Below are positions 35,001-45,439 of a DNA stretch of 64,000 bases, in pieces. Made by a program: the position numbers and the translations under genes. The stretch's first letter is position 1. Each line of letters starts with the position of its first letter. The notes beneath the pieces were generated by a model, which saw only the letters and a program-made list of their open reading frames with translations, was not told the DNA's origin and did not search any database. Source of the stretch: Acinetobacter gyllenbergii CIP 110306 = MTCC 11365 (lineage in GTDB: Bacteria > Pseudomonadota > Gammaproteobacteria > Pseudomonadales > Moraxellaceae); contig NZ_ATGG01000027.1 of assembly GCF_000413855.1 (NCBI RefSeq), forward strand, positions 1 through 64,000. Direction: 5' to 3'.

Positions 35001-36819
35001 AAATATTGCACTGGTTGGTAATCCTAATTGCGGTAAAACATCACTTTTTAACACCCTCACAGGGACTCGTCAAAAAGTTGCAAATTATGCTGGGGTAACG
35101 GTAGAACGGAAAGAGGGATTTTTTAAACTACCTTCTGGTGATACCGTTCGAGTATTGGATTTGCCCGGGACTTATAGTTTAAAACCTAGCAGTTTAGATG
35201 AGGAGGTAACTAGAGCAGTATGCTTTGGTGAATTAAAAGGCGAAGTCATACCTGATATTTTTGTATGTGTTGTCGATGCTACGAATCTTCATCTTCATTT
35301 AAGTCTTGTACTTGAAGTCAGGGCTTTAAACCGACCAATGTTACTTGTTCTTAACATGATGGATGAGGTTGGAAAGCGTGGGATTGCAATTGACACAACG
35401 AAGCTATCTCAGCTTTTAGGTATTCCTGTTGTTGAGTCAGTAGCTGTAAAAACAAAAGGCATTCAGGGGCTATTGACACAATTGGATCAAAAGAATTTGT
35501 TTGTTGCCCCTTATCATTCTGATCTGAGTCACTTTGACCAAATCAAATATATTACAAAACAAGTCATCTTGAAAAATGATAATGGTGATAAACGAACGGC
35601 TTTCTTGGACAAAATATTCTTACATCCAGTTTTTGGATTATTAATATTGACCTTTACCATGTTTGTAATGTTTCAGGCTGTCTTTATTTGGGCTCAACCA
35701 TTAATTTCCTTTGTTGAGGATTCGATTGCATGGTTTGGTGGGGCAATAGGACCACTGATCACTCATCCACTTTTAAGAAGCTTGATCATTGATGGTGTAA
35801 TTGCAGGTGCTGGTAGTGTGCTCGCATATATGCCTCAAATTCTGATCTTGTTTTTCTTTATTTTAATTTTAGAAGAATCGGGATACTTACCTAGAGCTGC
35901 TTTTTTGTTAGATAAGCTGATGTCTAAAGCTGGTTTAAGTGGGCGTTCATTTATTCCACTACTTTCAAGCTTTGCTTGTGCAATTCCCGGAGTCATGGCG
36001 ACTAGAAGTATTAGCTCTGAGAGAGATCGTTTAGCAACGATTATGATTGCACCTTTGATGACGTGTTCTGCACGATTACCTGTATATGCTTTGCTGATCG
36101 CTGCATTCATTCCAAACAAGTTGGTTTATGGTTGGCTCAGTTTACAAGGTCTAGTTCTGTTCGGGCTTTACATGTCAGGGATTGTATCTGCTTTATTGGT
36201 TTCTTTATTTCTGAAATTAGTAAGAAAAGATAAAACTGAAAGTATTTTCATTTTTGAATTACCTACATACCGTATTCCAGATGTGCGAAATGTAGCTTTG
36301 GGACTTTATGATAGAGCGACTATATTCTTGAAAAGAGTTGGTGGAATTATTGTCGCACTTTCTATTTTATTATGGTTCTTGGTAACGTTTCCATTACCAC
36401 CTGATAATCCAACAATGCCACCAATCAATTATAGTATTGCTGGACAGTTAGGGCATCTAATCCATCCAATATTTGCTCCGATTGGATTTACTTGGGAAAT
36501 TTGTATTGCTTTGATTCCTGCAATGGCAGCTCGTGAAGTGATTATTGCTGCATTAGGAGTGATTTATGCAATGTCTGGTGATGAAGATGCAGTTACCCAG
36601 ACCTTATTATCTCAAATATCTGGACCAGATGGATGGGGGCTAGCGACAGGTATGTCATTGTTAGTTTGGTTTATCTTTGCCCCGCATTGTTTAGCAACAC
36701 TAGCAACTATTCGAAGAGAAACAGGGAGTTGGAAACAACCAGTCGTAATGGCTGTTTATCTATTTTCGTTGGCTTACCTATTCTCTTTTATAACTTATCA
36801 AGTCATAAGTCGATTTTAA
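34990..36819 (+). CDS. feoB: FeoB-type ferrous iron/metal transporter
   Basis: A 609-aa G-protein-coupled permease, shorter than E. coli FeoB (773 aa) but complete in order. GTPase: G1 GNPNCGKTSLF, G2 near YAGVTVERKEG, G3 DLPGTYSLKP, G4 NMMD, G5 VAVKTKG. Then a short guanine-dissociation region and two Gate domains with PLLSSFACAIPGVMATRSI and RLPVYALLIAAFIP, and PAMAAREVIIAALGVIYAMS. It normally imports Fe(II). Linkage to a cadmium/zinc exporter suggests iron re-supply under metal stress, or transport of another divalent ion. A long inverted repeat follows. Confidence 0.92.
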   Translation: METKNIALVGNPNCGKTSLFNTLTGTRQKVANYAGVTVERKEGFFKLPSGDTVRVLDLPGTYSLKPSSLDEEVTRAVCFGELKGEVIPDIFVCVVDATNLHLHLSLVLEVRALNRPMLLVLNMMDEVGKRGIAIDTTKLSQLLGIPVVESVAVKTKGIQGLLTQLDQKNLFVAPYHSDLSHFDQIKYITKQVILKNDNGDKRTAFLDKIFLHPVFGLLILTFTMFVMFQAVFIWAQPLISFVEDSIAWFGGAIGPLITHPLLRSLIIDGVIAGAGSVLAYMPQILILFFFILILEESGYLPRAAFLLDKLMSKAGLSGRSFIPLLSSFACAIPGVMATRSISSERDRLATIMIAPLMTCSARLPVYALLIAAFIPNKLVYGWLSLQGLVLFGLYMSGIVSALLVSLFLKLVRKDKTESIFIFELPTYRIPDVRNVALGLYDRATIFLKRVGGIIVALSILLWFLVTFPLPPDNPTMPPINYSIAGQLGHLIHPIFAPIGFTWEICIALIPAMAAREVIIAALGVIYAMSGDEDAVTQTLLSQISGPDGWGLATGMSLLVWFIFAPHCLATLATIRRETGSWKQPVVMAVYLFSLAYLFSFITYQVISRF

Positions 36820-36820
36820 T

Positions 36821-36862
36821 TTAGAAGGAGGCTATTGACATAAATCAATAGCCTCCTTCTAA
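36821..36862 (+). terminator. Long inverted repeat after feoB
   Basis: Perfect 18-bp arms, TTAGAAGGAGGCTATTGA (36821-36838) and its complement (36845-36862), loop CATAAA. There is no immediate T run, but its strength and place make it the likely end of the operon. Confidence 0.65.
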
Positions 36863-36962
36863 AGAGGCTTTTAATTTAGTTGTATGATTGCCATTCAATT
36901 GATAGTGATAAAATTTTTTTGATGGTGATTATTTATTTTCTAAGACATTATTAAAAAATTAA

Positions 36963-36982
36963 ATATATGGTATTGCATATAT
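36963..36982. promoter_or_regulatory. Putative ArsR operator upstream of the ars operon
   Basis: Inverted repeat ATATATG-GTATTG-CATATAT (36963-36982), 50 bp before arsC, in the AT-rich promoter region. Size and ATATG/CATAT arms fit an ArsR-family dimer site. A related TATG/CATA dyad lies near 37487-37504 before arsR. Confidence 0.55.
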
Positions 36983-37033
36983 ATGGTAATTCGAATATAA
37001 AGATATTATAAATTATCAAAAGAGCTCAATTCG

Positions 37034-37468
37034 ATGACAACTTCATCAACTGTGACGATTTATCACAACCCAGCTTGTGGGACATCTCGCAACACTTTGG
37101 CTTTGATCCGTAATACAGGGATTGAGCCAACTGTGATTGAATATCTCATTACACCACCTAGTCATGACGAATTAGTTAAATTGATTCAGGATGCAAAATT
37201 AACAGTAAGAGAGGCCATTCGCCAGAATGTAGATCCTTATCGGGATTTAGACCTTGATCGTAGTGATTTGAGTGATGAGCAGTTACTTAGTTTTATGCTT
37301 GATCATCCAATATTGATTAATCGACCATTTGTTGTTACTGAATTAGGCACTCGCTTAAGCCGTCCTTCTGAAGTTGTCTTAGATATTCTACCATTGCCTC
37401 AGAAGGGTGCCTTCACGAAAGAGGATGGTGAAAAAGTGATTGATGAAAATGGTCAACGAGTGAATTAA
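37034..37468 (+). CDS. arsC: Arsenate reductase, glutaredoxin-dependent
   Basis: A 144-aa ArsC of the E. coli R773 type that reduces arsenate to arsenite with glutathione and glutaredoxin. Catalytic Cys is in IYHNPACGTSRNTLALI; the arginines that bind arsenate are in VREAIRQNVDPYRDL-like and RPFVVTELGTRLSRPSE segments. First gene of the operon, 60 bp before arsR. A second, thioredoxin-type arsenate reductase is encoded two genes later. Confidence 0.96.
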   Translation: MTTSSTVTIYHNPACGTSRNTLALIRNTGIEPTVIEYLITPPSHDELVKLIQDAKLTVREAIRQNVDPYRDLDLDRSDLSDEQLLSFMLDHPILINRPFVVTELGTRLSRPSEVVLDILPLPQKGAFTKEDGEKVIDENGQRVN

Positions 37469-37528
37469 AAATTTTTACTTTTTGTATGTGATTATCCGCA
37501 TATCCAAATAAGTGAATGGGAGTTAAGA

Positions 37529-37849
37529 ATGGACCAAGTTAATTTTTTTAAATGCTTATCAGATGAAACTCGACTCAATATCGTGACTTTAGTCGCTGAG
37601 AATAAAGAATTATGTGTTTGTGATTTGACTGAAAAGTTGCAACTGAGTCAGCCAAAGATTTCTAGGCATCTAGCGTTATTGCGTTCTTCTGGTCTCTTAC
37701 AGGACAGAAGACAAAGCCAATGGGTGTATTACAGCATTAATCCGCAATTACCAATGTGGTGCCATGACGTTCTGAATCTTTTGGTAAGCAGTCAAACCAT
37801 AGCGAATAAAGCTTCCCAAAATATCCAAATAAATAGTTATTGTGAGTAA
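37529..37849 (+). CDS. arsR: ArsR-family arsenic-responsive repressor
   Basis: A 106-aa winged-helix repressor. The metal-binding signature ELCVCDL precedes the recognition helix LSQPKISRHLALLRSSGLL, and the wing RRQSQWVYYSINPQ follows. As(III) binding to the cysteines releases it from DNA. Unusually it is second in the operon behind arsC. Six bases separate it from the next gene. Confidence 0.95.
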   Translation: MDQVNFFKCLSDETRLNIVTLVAENKELCVCDLTEKLQLSQPKISRHLALLRSSGLLQDRRQSQWVYYSINPQLPMWCHDVLNLLVSSQTIANKASQNIQINSYCE

Positions 37850-37855
37850 CAGAGT

Positions 37856-38329
37856 ATGAAATTTCTTTTTTTGTGTACTGGAAATAGTTGCCGTAGCATC
37901 CTGTCAGAAGTTCTTTTTAACAGCCGCGCGCCTGAAGGGTGGATAGCTTACAGTGCAGGTAGTAAGCCATCAGGGCAAGTACATCCATTGACCATAGAAA
38001 CTTTAGAGAATCTTGGTCTTTCAACAGATGGTTTGTGGAGCAAAACCATTGATGATTGTGAACAATATCAACCTGACGTGGTGATTACTGTTTGCGATTC
38101 AGCAGCTCAGGAAGCGTGTCCACTATATTTGGGTGGAGCGATCAAGGCCCATTGGGGCTTGGCTGATCCTTCACATTTAGATTTGCCGAAAGAAGAAAAA
38201 TTAAAAGCATTCCAAGTTACTGTTGATCATATCAACCGCCGCTTAGATGCTTTATTGGCAATAGATACAACTCATATGTCTCGCCCAGATTTGATTGCAG
38301 CAATCAATCAAATTTCGCATATTGAATGA
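37856..38329 (+). CDS. arsC: Arsenate reductase, low-molecular-weight phosphatase type
   Basis: A 157-aa LMW-PTP-fold reductase. The P-loop CTGNSCRS (C-x5-R) sits at residues 7-14, followed by [20 protein letters not shown]. The acid loop DPSHL and Cys residues in [16 protein letters not shown] complete a thioredoxin-type mechanism. It overlaps nothing but is seven bases from acr3. Having this and a glutaredoxin-type ArsC in one operon gives two electron supply routes; the trxB gene in the same operon fits this one. Confidence 0.93.
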   Translation: MKFLFLCTGNSCRSILSEVLFNSRAPEGWIAYSAGSKPSGQVHPLTIETLENLGLSTDGLWSKTIDDCEQYQPDVVITVCDSAAQEACPLYLGGAIKAHWGLADPSHLDLPKEEKLKAFQVTVDHINRRLDALLAIDTTHMSRPDLIAAINQISHIE

Positions 38330-38336
38330 GAACATC

Positions 38337-39380
38337 ATGGCTCAACAAAGATTATCCTTTCTAGATCGTAACCTCACTCTATGGATTTTTATCGCAATGG
38401 CACTGGGGATTGCGATAGGTGTGTTCTTTCCGCAAGCCTCCGTCGCTTTGGATAAAATGAGTATTGATTCTGTCAATATTCCAATAGCGATTGGTTTGAT
38501 TCTGATGATGTATCCACCGTTAGCCAAAGTGGATTATGCAGCGCTACCACAAGTGTTTAAAGATAAAAAAACTTTAACTTTGTCTTTGGTACAGAACTGG
38601 GTGATTGCACCAGTACTGATGTTTGCATTAGCCATTATTTTTTTGCATAGCTATCCAGAGTACATGACAGGCTTGATCTTGATCGGTTTAGCTCGCTGTA
38701 TTGCGATGGTTTTGGTGTGGAATGGTTTAGCCTGTGGTGATAACCAATATGTAGCTGCATTGGTGGCATTCAATAGTATTTTCCAGATTTTGTTTTTTAG
38801 TACCTATGCTTGGTTATTTCTGACTTTCTTACCGCCATATTTTGGTGTTGCAGGGCAAGTGATCAATGTCGATTTCTGGACGATTACCCATGCGGTATTA
38901 GTGTATTTGGGAATTCCATTTTTCCTTGGCTTTATTACACGATTCACTCTAGTGAAAGCTAAAGGTCTGGATTGGTATCAAAATGTCTTTTTACCTAAGA
39001 TCAGTCCACTGAGTTTGTTGGCTTTATTATTCACGATTGTGGCGATGTTTAGCCTCAAAGGGAACGATGTAGTGAGCTTGCCACTAGATGTCTTGCGTAT
39101 TGCCATTCCATTGACGATTTACTTTATCGTGATGTTCTTCATTAGCTTCTTTATGAGCAAATGGATGGGGAATGACTACCCTAAAACAACAGCAATTTCG
39201 TTTACTGCTGCTGGAAATAACTTTGAGTTAGCGCTGGCTGTAGCGATTGCAACCTTTGGTTTAGCTTCACCTGTGGCATTTACCACAGTGATTGGTCCGT
39301 TGGTTGAAGTGCCAGTATTGATTGCTTTAGTTAGCGTGTCTTTATGGCTCAGAAAAAAGTTTTTTAAAGAAGAGGTGTAA
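38337..39380 (+). CDS. acr3: ACR3-family arsenite efflux permease
   Basis: A 347-aa membrane carrier with ten helices that expels arsenite using the proton gradient. Family motifs: [20 protein letters not shown] with the essential Cys, [20 protein letters not shown], and [23 protein letters not shown] 38337 ([16 protein letters not shown]) is the true start; a longer frame from 38295 overlaps the previous gene and lacks a ribosome site. Stands five bases before arsH. Confidence 0.96.
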   Translation: MAQQRLSFLDRNLTLWIFIAMALGIAIGVFFPQASVALDKMSIDSVNIPIAIGLILMMYPPLAKVDYAALPQVFKDKKTLTLSLVQNWVIAPVLMFALAIIFLHSYPEYMTGLILIGLARCIAMVLVWNGLACGDNQYVAALVAFNSIFQILFFSTYAWLFLTFLPPYFGVAGQVINVDFWTITHAVLVYLGIPFFLGFITRFTLVKAKGLDWYQNVFLPKISPLSLLALLFTIVAMFSLKGNDVVSLPLDVLRIAIPLTIYFIVMFFISFFMSKWMGNDYPKTTAISFTAAGNNFELALAVAIATFGLASPVAFTTVIGPLVEVPVLIALVSVSLWLRKKFFKEEV

Positions 39381-39385
39381 TTTCT

Positions 39386-40090
39386 ATGACTCTCCCGAAT
39401 GTAGATATGAATCTTTTGGATCAACCTACTTTAGAAAAAGTACAAGCTAAAGAGCTGGATCATCCACCACGTATTTTGCTGCTGTATGGCTCTAACCGCG
39501 AACGTTCATACAGCCGATTGGCGGTGATGGAAGCAGGGCGTATCTTGGAGCAGTTTGGTGCTGAAGTAAAAATTTTTCATCCGAAAGGTTTACCCTTACC
39601 TGAAGATGCGGACACTGAGCATCCAAAGGTGAAAGAGTTACATGATTTACTCGCTTGGGCAGAAGGGATGGTGTGGTGCTCACCTGAACGTCATGGCTCA
39701 ATGAGTTCGATTTTTAAATCACAAATTGACTGGATACCATTAGCAGGCGGTGCAATTCGAGCAACGCAAGGAAAAACTTTGGCATTGATGCAGGTTAGTG
39801 GCGGTTCGCAGTCCTTCAACAGCTTAAACCAGATGCGTATTTTAGGCCGTTGGATGCGCATGATCACCATTCCTAACCAATCATCTATTCCAAAAGCTTT
39901 TTTAGAGTTTGAAGAAGATGGAAGGATGAAACCTTCATCCTTCTATGATCGAATTGTCGATGTAATGGAAGAACTATATAAGTTCACCTTGCTCACTCGT
40001 GGACAAAGTCAGTACCTCACAGATCGTTATTCAGAGCGAAAAGAGTCGGCAGAAGAATTATCTAAGCGTGTCAATCAACGTAGCTTATAA
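39386..40090 (+). CDS. arsH: ArsH NADPH-dependent FMN reductase
   Basis: A 234-aa flavoprotein that oxidises trivalent organoarsenicals. Key motifs: [20 protein letters not shown] (FMN phosphate loop), [20 protein letters not shown] and [20 protein letters not shown]. Length is typical. Seventeen bases separate it from trxB. Confidence 0.96.
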   Translation: MTLPNVDMNLLDQPTLEKVQAKELDHPPRILLLYGSNRERSYSRLAVMEAGRILEQFGAEVKIFHPKGLPLPEDADTEHPKVKELHDLLAWAEGMVWCSPERHGSMSSIFKSQIDWIPLAGGAIRATQGKTLALMQVSGGSQSFNSLNQMRILGRWMRMITIPNQSSIPKAFLEFEEDGRMKPSSFYDRIVDVMEELYKFTLLTRGQSQYLTDRYSERKESAEELSKRVNQRSL

Positions 40091-40101
40091 ACTTTAGGTG
40101 A

Positions 40102-41061
<960 letters not shown>

Positions 41062-41162
41062 AAGACTCATTTAAATGTTTGAAAATTGTATGAAATACGC
41101 CCAGTCTGTTGCAGGCTGGGTGTTCAATTTTGATTATGACAATAAATAATAGGAGAGATGCT

Positions 41163-42230
41163 TTGACTCAATTACAAGCAGAAGTCGATGTAGTCATTAT
41201 TGGTGGTGGTCAGGCAGCACTTGCTACAGCTTATTTCCTCAAACGTAAGAAAATTCCATTTATTATTTTAGATGATCAATCTCAGGCGGGCGGTGCGTGG
41301 TCACATGCTTGGGAATCGCTTCGTCTTTTTTCTCCAAATACTTGGAGCTCGTTGTCAGGTTGGATGATGCCAACAACTGAACAAACCTACCCAACGCGAA
41401 ATGAAGTGATTGACTACTTGTCGGCATATGAGCAACGCTATCAATTTACGATTATTCGACCAGTTCATGTCGATCATATCGAACAAAAAGCTGGTTACTT
41501 AGATGTTTATGCTGGTGATCAATATTGGCGAGCAAAAGCGGTGATCAGTGCTACTGGGACATGGAGTCAGCCTTATATTCCGCATTATGAAGGACATGAA
41601 CGATTTGAAGGATTACAAACGCATTCAGCACACTATGTAAATGCAGAGCCTTTTATTAATAAAAAAGTGATCGTAGTTGGTGGTGGTAACTCAGGGGCAC
41701 AAATTCTTGCCGAAGTCTCAAAAGTTGCAGATACCACTTGGGTCACAGTAACAGCACCTCAATTTTTATCTGATGATGTTGATGGGCGTGTTTTATTTCT
41801 TCGGGCAACTGAACGTTTAAAAGCCCAACAGGAAGGTCATGTGATTGATCAGCCCGTTGGTGGTCTAGGTGATATTGTCATGATTGACAGTGTAAAAGAG
41901 GCACGCGAACGTGGCGTATTGCATAGCCGAGAACCTTTTACTGCATTTGAAGAGAATTCAGTTATATGGGCTGATGGTTCAACACAAGCTGTAGATGCTG
42001 TGATTTGGTGTACAGGGTTTAAAGCTTCATTGAATCACTTAAGAAGTCTTGATGTAGTAGAACCTGATCAGACAGTTGCTGTGAATGATGGACGCTCAAT
42101 AAAAGTAAATAACCTTTGGTTGGTTGGCTATGGGGAATGGACAGGCATGGCATCTGCAACATTAATTGGGGTTTCTAGAACAGCAAGAGCAACGGTAGAT
42201 GAAATAGATGCTTATTTGGCTAATGTTTAA
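41163..42230 (+). CDS. arsO: ArsO-like flavin-dependent monooxygenase
   Basis: A 355-aa two-dinucleotide-binding flavoprotein: FAD site [20 protein letters not shown], then [22 protein letters not shown] site [17 protein letters not shown] and the ending [20 protein letters not shown]. This matches ArsO, a putative monooxygenase often next to arsenic genes; its substrate is not settled. TTG 41163 is preferred: AGGAG lies eight bases upstream and it starts right before the conserved strand. ATG 41136 and a codon at 41109 are alternatives. Confidence 0.85.
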   Translation: MTQLQAEVDVVIIGGGQAALATAYFLKRKKIPFIILDDQSQAGGAWSHAWESLRLFSPNTWSSLSGWMMPTTEQTYPTRNEVIDYLSAYEQRYQFTIIRPVHVDHIEQKAGYLDVYAGDQYWRAKAVISATGTWSQPYIPHYEGHERFEGLQTHSAHYVNAEPFINKKVIVVGGGNSGAQILAEVSKVADTTWVTVTAPQFLSDDVDGRVLFLRATERLKAQQEGHVIDQPVGGLGDIVMIDSVKEARERGVLHSREPFTAFEENSVIWADGSTQAVDAVIWCTGFKASLNHLRSLDVVEPDQTVAVNDGRSIKVNNLWLVGYGEWTGMASATLIGVSRTARATVDEIDAYLANV

Positions 42231-42306
42231 GAGCTATGCATTTTAAGGCAGTGTATAGAAAGGTTTGCATTGCCCCTCAATACTTTATGGATATTTCTTT
42301 ATTGTG

Positions 42307-43494
42307 ATGCTACTTCATTCAAAAAAATACAAACTCATTGCTGTCATGGGCTTCACGCAGATTCTTGCGTGGAGTTCCACTTTTTATTTACCCGCAGTAC
42401 TAGCTAATCTTATTGCCAAAGACACAGGATGGTCTCTAACTTTAGTGATTGCTGGGTTGTCTTGGGGATTTATAGTTACAGGTATTTGTTCTCCAAAAGT
42501 TGGGCGGTTTATCGAGCAATTTGGTGGAAGAAAAGCACTGTCTATTGGTTCAATATTCTTTGCTGTCGGGCTGATATGTTTAGGGCTTTCTACTCATCTA
42601 CTTATTTATTATTTTGCGTGGACAATGCTCGGTATTGGTATGGCATTTGGCCTGTATGATGCCGCATTTTCAACATTGGGTCGATTACTTGGTAAAGATG
42701 CAAAAACGGCGATTGTTGGTGTGACATTATTAGGCGGTTTAGCCAGTACCATCGGTTGGGCGCTAATTGTATTTTTAGAAGGCTTATACGGTTGGAGAAT
42801 CAGTTGTTTTATTCTGGCATTGTTTCATCTACTTCTAGGTCTACCGTTGCATTACTTTTTACTTCCTAGAGAAGAGCAAGGCACGGAAACTCATGGTAAA
42901 GAGCTCAATAACCAAACCACGGTACACAAAGAAGATAATCGACTATTTATGTTGGTGGTCGCTATTTTGACGGTACAATCTTTTGTAGTGGCGACAATTT
43001 CAGTCCATCTATTATCGATGCTAAAAACAATTGGCTTTAGTGTATCAACAGCCCTTGCGATTGGGATGATGATTGGTCCCGCGCAGATCATAGCGAGATT
43101 GCTGGAGTTTTCTTTGTTTAGAAACTTACATCCTAGTTGGTCGAGTCGTTTGGGTGTATTGATTAGCTTCTTTGGTCTCTTTTTTTTGTTCGTGGATGGA
43201 TATGTCTTAGCTTTGCTTGGTGCAGCTTTATACGGCGCAGGGAATGGTATTCTTACAATTATTCGAGGCACATTACCTCTAGCACTATTTGGGCAGGAGG
43301 GGTATGCAATTAGAATGGGTTTATTGGGGCGGCCTATCATGATTGCTTTGGCTTTCGGACCTCTCATCTCTGCGTTTATTCTTGAAAAGTGGGGAATCAA
43401 TATCTTATTAATAATTTTAACTGCTTTAGTTTTTATCACCTTGCTTGGTACGCTGAAACTACCTGTTCATCAGGCTGAGAAAGTGACAGAGTAG
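42307..43494 (+). CDS. MFS efflux permease, ArsK-like
   Basis: A 395-aa permease with 12 hydrophobic segments; MGFTQILAWSSTFYLPAVLA begins helix 1, and the loop 2-3 motif is GRFIEQFGGRKALS. A hydrophilic loop of about 30 residues divides the halves. Being last in an ars operon behind arsO favours an ArsK-type exporter of arsenite or organoarsenicals, but this is inferred from position. ATG 42307 is preferred over 42265, which adds residues with no ribosome site. Confidence 0.8.
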   Translation: MLLHSKKYKLIAVMGFTQILAWSSTFYLPAVLANLIAKDTGWSLTLVIAGLSWGFIVTGICSPKVGRFIEQFGGRKALSIGSIFFAVGLICLGLSTHLLIYYFAWTMLGIGMAFGLYDAAFSTLGRLLGKDAKTAIVGVTLLGGLASTIGWALIVFLEGLYGWRISCFILALFHLLLGLPLHYFLLPREEQGTETHGKELNNQTTVHKEDNRLFMLVVAILTVQSFVVATISVHLLSMLKTIGFSVSTALAIGMMIGPAQIIARLLEFSLFRNLHPSWSSRLGVLISFFGLFFLFVDGYVLALLGAALYGAGNGILTIIRGTLPLALFGQEGYAIRMGLLGRPIMIALAFGPLISAFILEKWGINILLIILTALVFITLLGTLKLPVHQAEKVTE

Positions 43495-43693
43495 GCTCAA
43501 TTGAATGGAAGCAACATCTGGCTCAAAGCTTAACTTTTAAATCTTTCGATAGGAGAGGCATGATATAGGTAGTATCAGCAACGGGTATGCAGTAGTGGTT
43601 ATGTTTGGATACATAAAATAAAAAATTACTCCAAATATACACCACGGTTTCTGTTTTTTGATTTATCTTTTTGATTAGTATCGTTTTATTTTT

Positions 43694-43759
43694 TTAATAT
43701 GTCCAATCCATCATCGGCGCGACGGAAATACGTGGCTTTAATGATTCAAGTGATTGCAT
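43694..43759 (-). pseudogene. dusA: Stranded native 5' end of dusA
   Basis: From ATG 43759 the minus strand reads MQSLESLKPRISVAPMMDWT then Y and a stop at 43694. The segment RISVAPMMDWT equals the intact DusA N-terminus at 21028-21060. The frame leaves dusA at the right attachment core and ends two codons later in island DNA. It proves the insertion point. Confidence 0.92.
43701..43714. repeat. Right attachment core
   Basis: GTCCAATCCATCAT, identical to 21015-21028. Chromosome with the displaced dusA start lies to its right. Confidence 0.9.
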
Positions 43760-43798
43760 AAACAGATCTCGGATGTGGACAAGCAAAGAAAGGGCAGC

Positions 43799-43828
43799 AT
43801 TATACGAGTTTTGTGATCAATTCACCAA
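43799..43828 (-). promoter_or_regulatory. Displaced native dusA promoter
   Basis: On the minus strand TTGGTG (43828-43823) and a perfect TATAAT (43804-43799) are 18 bp apart, 40 bp upstream of the stranded dusA ATG. It probably still fires into the island's right end. Confidence 0.65.
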
Positions 43829-44795
43829 TGCTGATACTTATCGCATAGATTTTAAAAGAGTTTATATTTTGGCTGGGTTTCATTGTGCTCTTTAGCCATC
43901 AGTTCTAAGAGTTGGTCTTTTTATCATGACGTGAATTTGAACTTAATGATGTCGAATATATGCAATCGCATATAGATAGAAAGAAATGAAGTGCAGCTTA
44001 GGTTTCTGCTTCATAGGGCTGTAGGGCTTTACTTACAGCGTTAAAATTTTAACCTGACAAAAAAATCTAACATTCTTGGCATTAATCAATACTGTATTCA
44101 ACCATACTTCTAGAGTCTGAATGCTTTAGATCGGTCATCTCTTGAAGGAGATGCAAGTACGGTAGCATGGACTCTTTTATATTTTCTATTTTGTGTAAGG
44201 ATTGTTGAATGAGTACATTGAATTTATGCTCAGTGCTCTCCATCATAACGGCAATATCGAGCATTTTTGCTGTATTGGGGGTATTAAGTTATTCAGGTGC
44301 ATTGTTGTTGGTCATATTCATCACGCTTTCCATGTTTATGATACAACGGCTAAAGTGGAGCTTCTAAGCCCACCATTTCTGATTAGTCTTTGGGTTGGTT
44401 TTCTGAGAATATGCTTGATAAAAGTCAAAATTTTTGTTGACTAAAATTACTATAATTAAATGAAAAATCTAAAAATGAAGTAAGTTTTCAGCAACCTAAT
44501 GTCAACGATTCAAAGTTTTATATATAAAAATGATCTAACCTCTATATTTTTAATCTCAAATACATATTTAAAAATATTTGATTTATATCTCTTTTTAAAG
44601 GGAGCTTGTCGGAGAGTTTGCCCTGTGGGGTTATGTGAGAGCGAGTTGTGATTTGATTTTCAACGGATACCGATGTAGTAAAAGAAATACAATAAGAATC
44701 TAGCGGTGCTGTAAAATTAGTATCGTAATTCATTGGTTTTTTTTACATAAATTTATACTTTGACAAGATTTATCATATAAATATTAAGGAACGAT
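43829..44795. other. Nearly 1-kb gene-poor region
   Basis: Upstream of the response regulator. AT-rich with many stops. Only one weak small frame (44082-44264, minus) looks protein-like. No repeat or RNA with a terminator was recognised. Confidence 0.35.
44082..44264 (-). CDS. Possible 60-aa small protein
   Basis: A helical, charged 60-aa frame (AVMMESTEHKFNVLIQQSLH, then KIENIKESMLPYLHLLQEMT). The composition is more protein-like than other frames in this region, but there is no clear ribosome-binding site and no recognised family. It may be a small regulatory protein or chance. Confidence 0.25.
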   Translation of the reverse strand: MLDIAVMMESTEHKFNVLIQQSLHKIENIKESMLPYLHLLQEMTDLKHSDSRSMVEYSID

Positions 44796-45431
44796 ATGCA
44801 AAATGTATTGATTGTAGATGATCATCCCGTTGCACGTTTCGCGGTTCGAATGCTTTTAGAAAAAGAAGGCATGACCGTCGTTGCCGAGACGGGTGATGGT
44901 TTAGATGCCGTTTCTTTAATTAAGCAGCTTAGACCTGATTTGGTGGTAATCGATATTGATATGCCCTCTTTGAATGGTATTGAGGTTGTTCAGCGTTTGC
45001 GTAAAAACGGTTATCAAGGCGGTATGTTGATGCTCAGTGGCAAGGATGATGATCATTATATCAAACGCTGTGCGAGTGCAGGTGCCGATGGTTTCATTAG
45101 TAAAAAAAATCAAATTATTGAGCTGCATGATGCGATTCGTGCCTTACGAGGAGGCTATGGCTATTTTCCGCGGTCGCTTGCACGTTTTCACGCTGTCGAT
45201 GCGACATTAAATGATACTGAAATTGAAAAGAATAAAATTGCTGAACTTTCAACCAAAGAATTACAAGTACTACTATATTTAGCCAAAGGTGAAAAGGTGA
45301 TTGATATCGGCGTGCTCATGCATATTAGTGATAAAACGGTGAGTACTTATAAGAGTCGTATGATGCAAAAGCTTGAGTTGAAAAATATGATGGAATTGTA
45401 TGACTTTGCCCAACGCAATCATTTGGACTAA
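44796..45431 (+). CDS. NarL/BvgA-type response regulator
   Basis: A 211-aa two-domain regulator. Receiver domain residues 1-120: acidic pocket DDHPVARFAV, phosphoacceptor Asp in LVVIDIDMPSLNG (near residue 53) and Lys in FISKKNQI. LuxR-type HTH residues 145-205: LSTKELQVLLYLAKGEKVID then LMHISDKTVSTYKSRMMQKL. It is eight bases upstream of a BvgS/EvgS-type hybrid kinase, so the pair is a BvgAS-like phosphorelay. Confidence 0.94.
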   Translation: MQNVLIVDDHPVARFAVRMLLEKEGMTVVAETGDGLDAVSLIKQLRPDLVVIDIDMPSLNGIEVVQRLRKNGYQGGMLMLSGKDDDHYIKRCASAGADGFISKKNQIIELHDAIRALRGGYGYFPRSLARFHAVDATLNDTEIEKNKIAELSTKELQVLLYLAKGEKVIDIGVLMHISDKTVSTYKSRMMQKLELKNMMELYDFAQRNHLD

Positions 45432-45439
45432 GGAATTAT

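Noticed and set aside
42891..43439. 182-aa minus-strand frame in the ArsK-like gene
   Set aside because: Shadow of a hydrophobic transporter gene, Lys/Pro/Ile-rich with no ribosome site.
44202..44444. 80-aa plus-strand frame in the gene-poor region
   Set aside because: Overlaps the better minus-strand frame, is rich in His, Cys and hydrophobics, and shows no ribosome site.
44542..44733. 63-aa minus-strand frame before the response regulator
   Set aside because: No ribosome site, no recognisable motif, and it lies in the likely promoter region.
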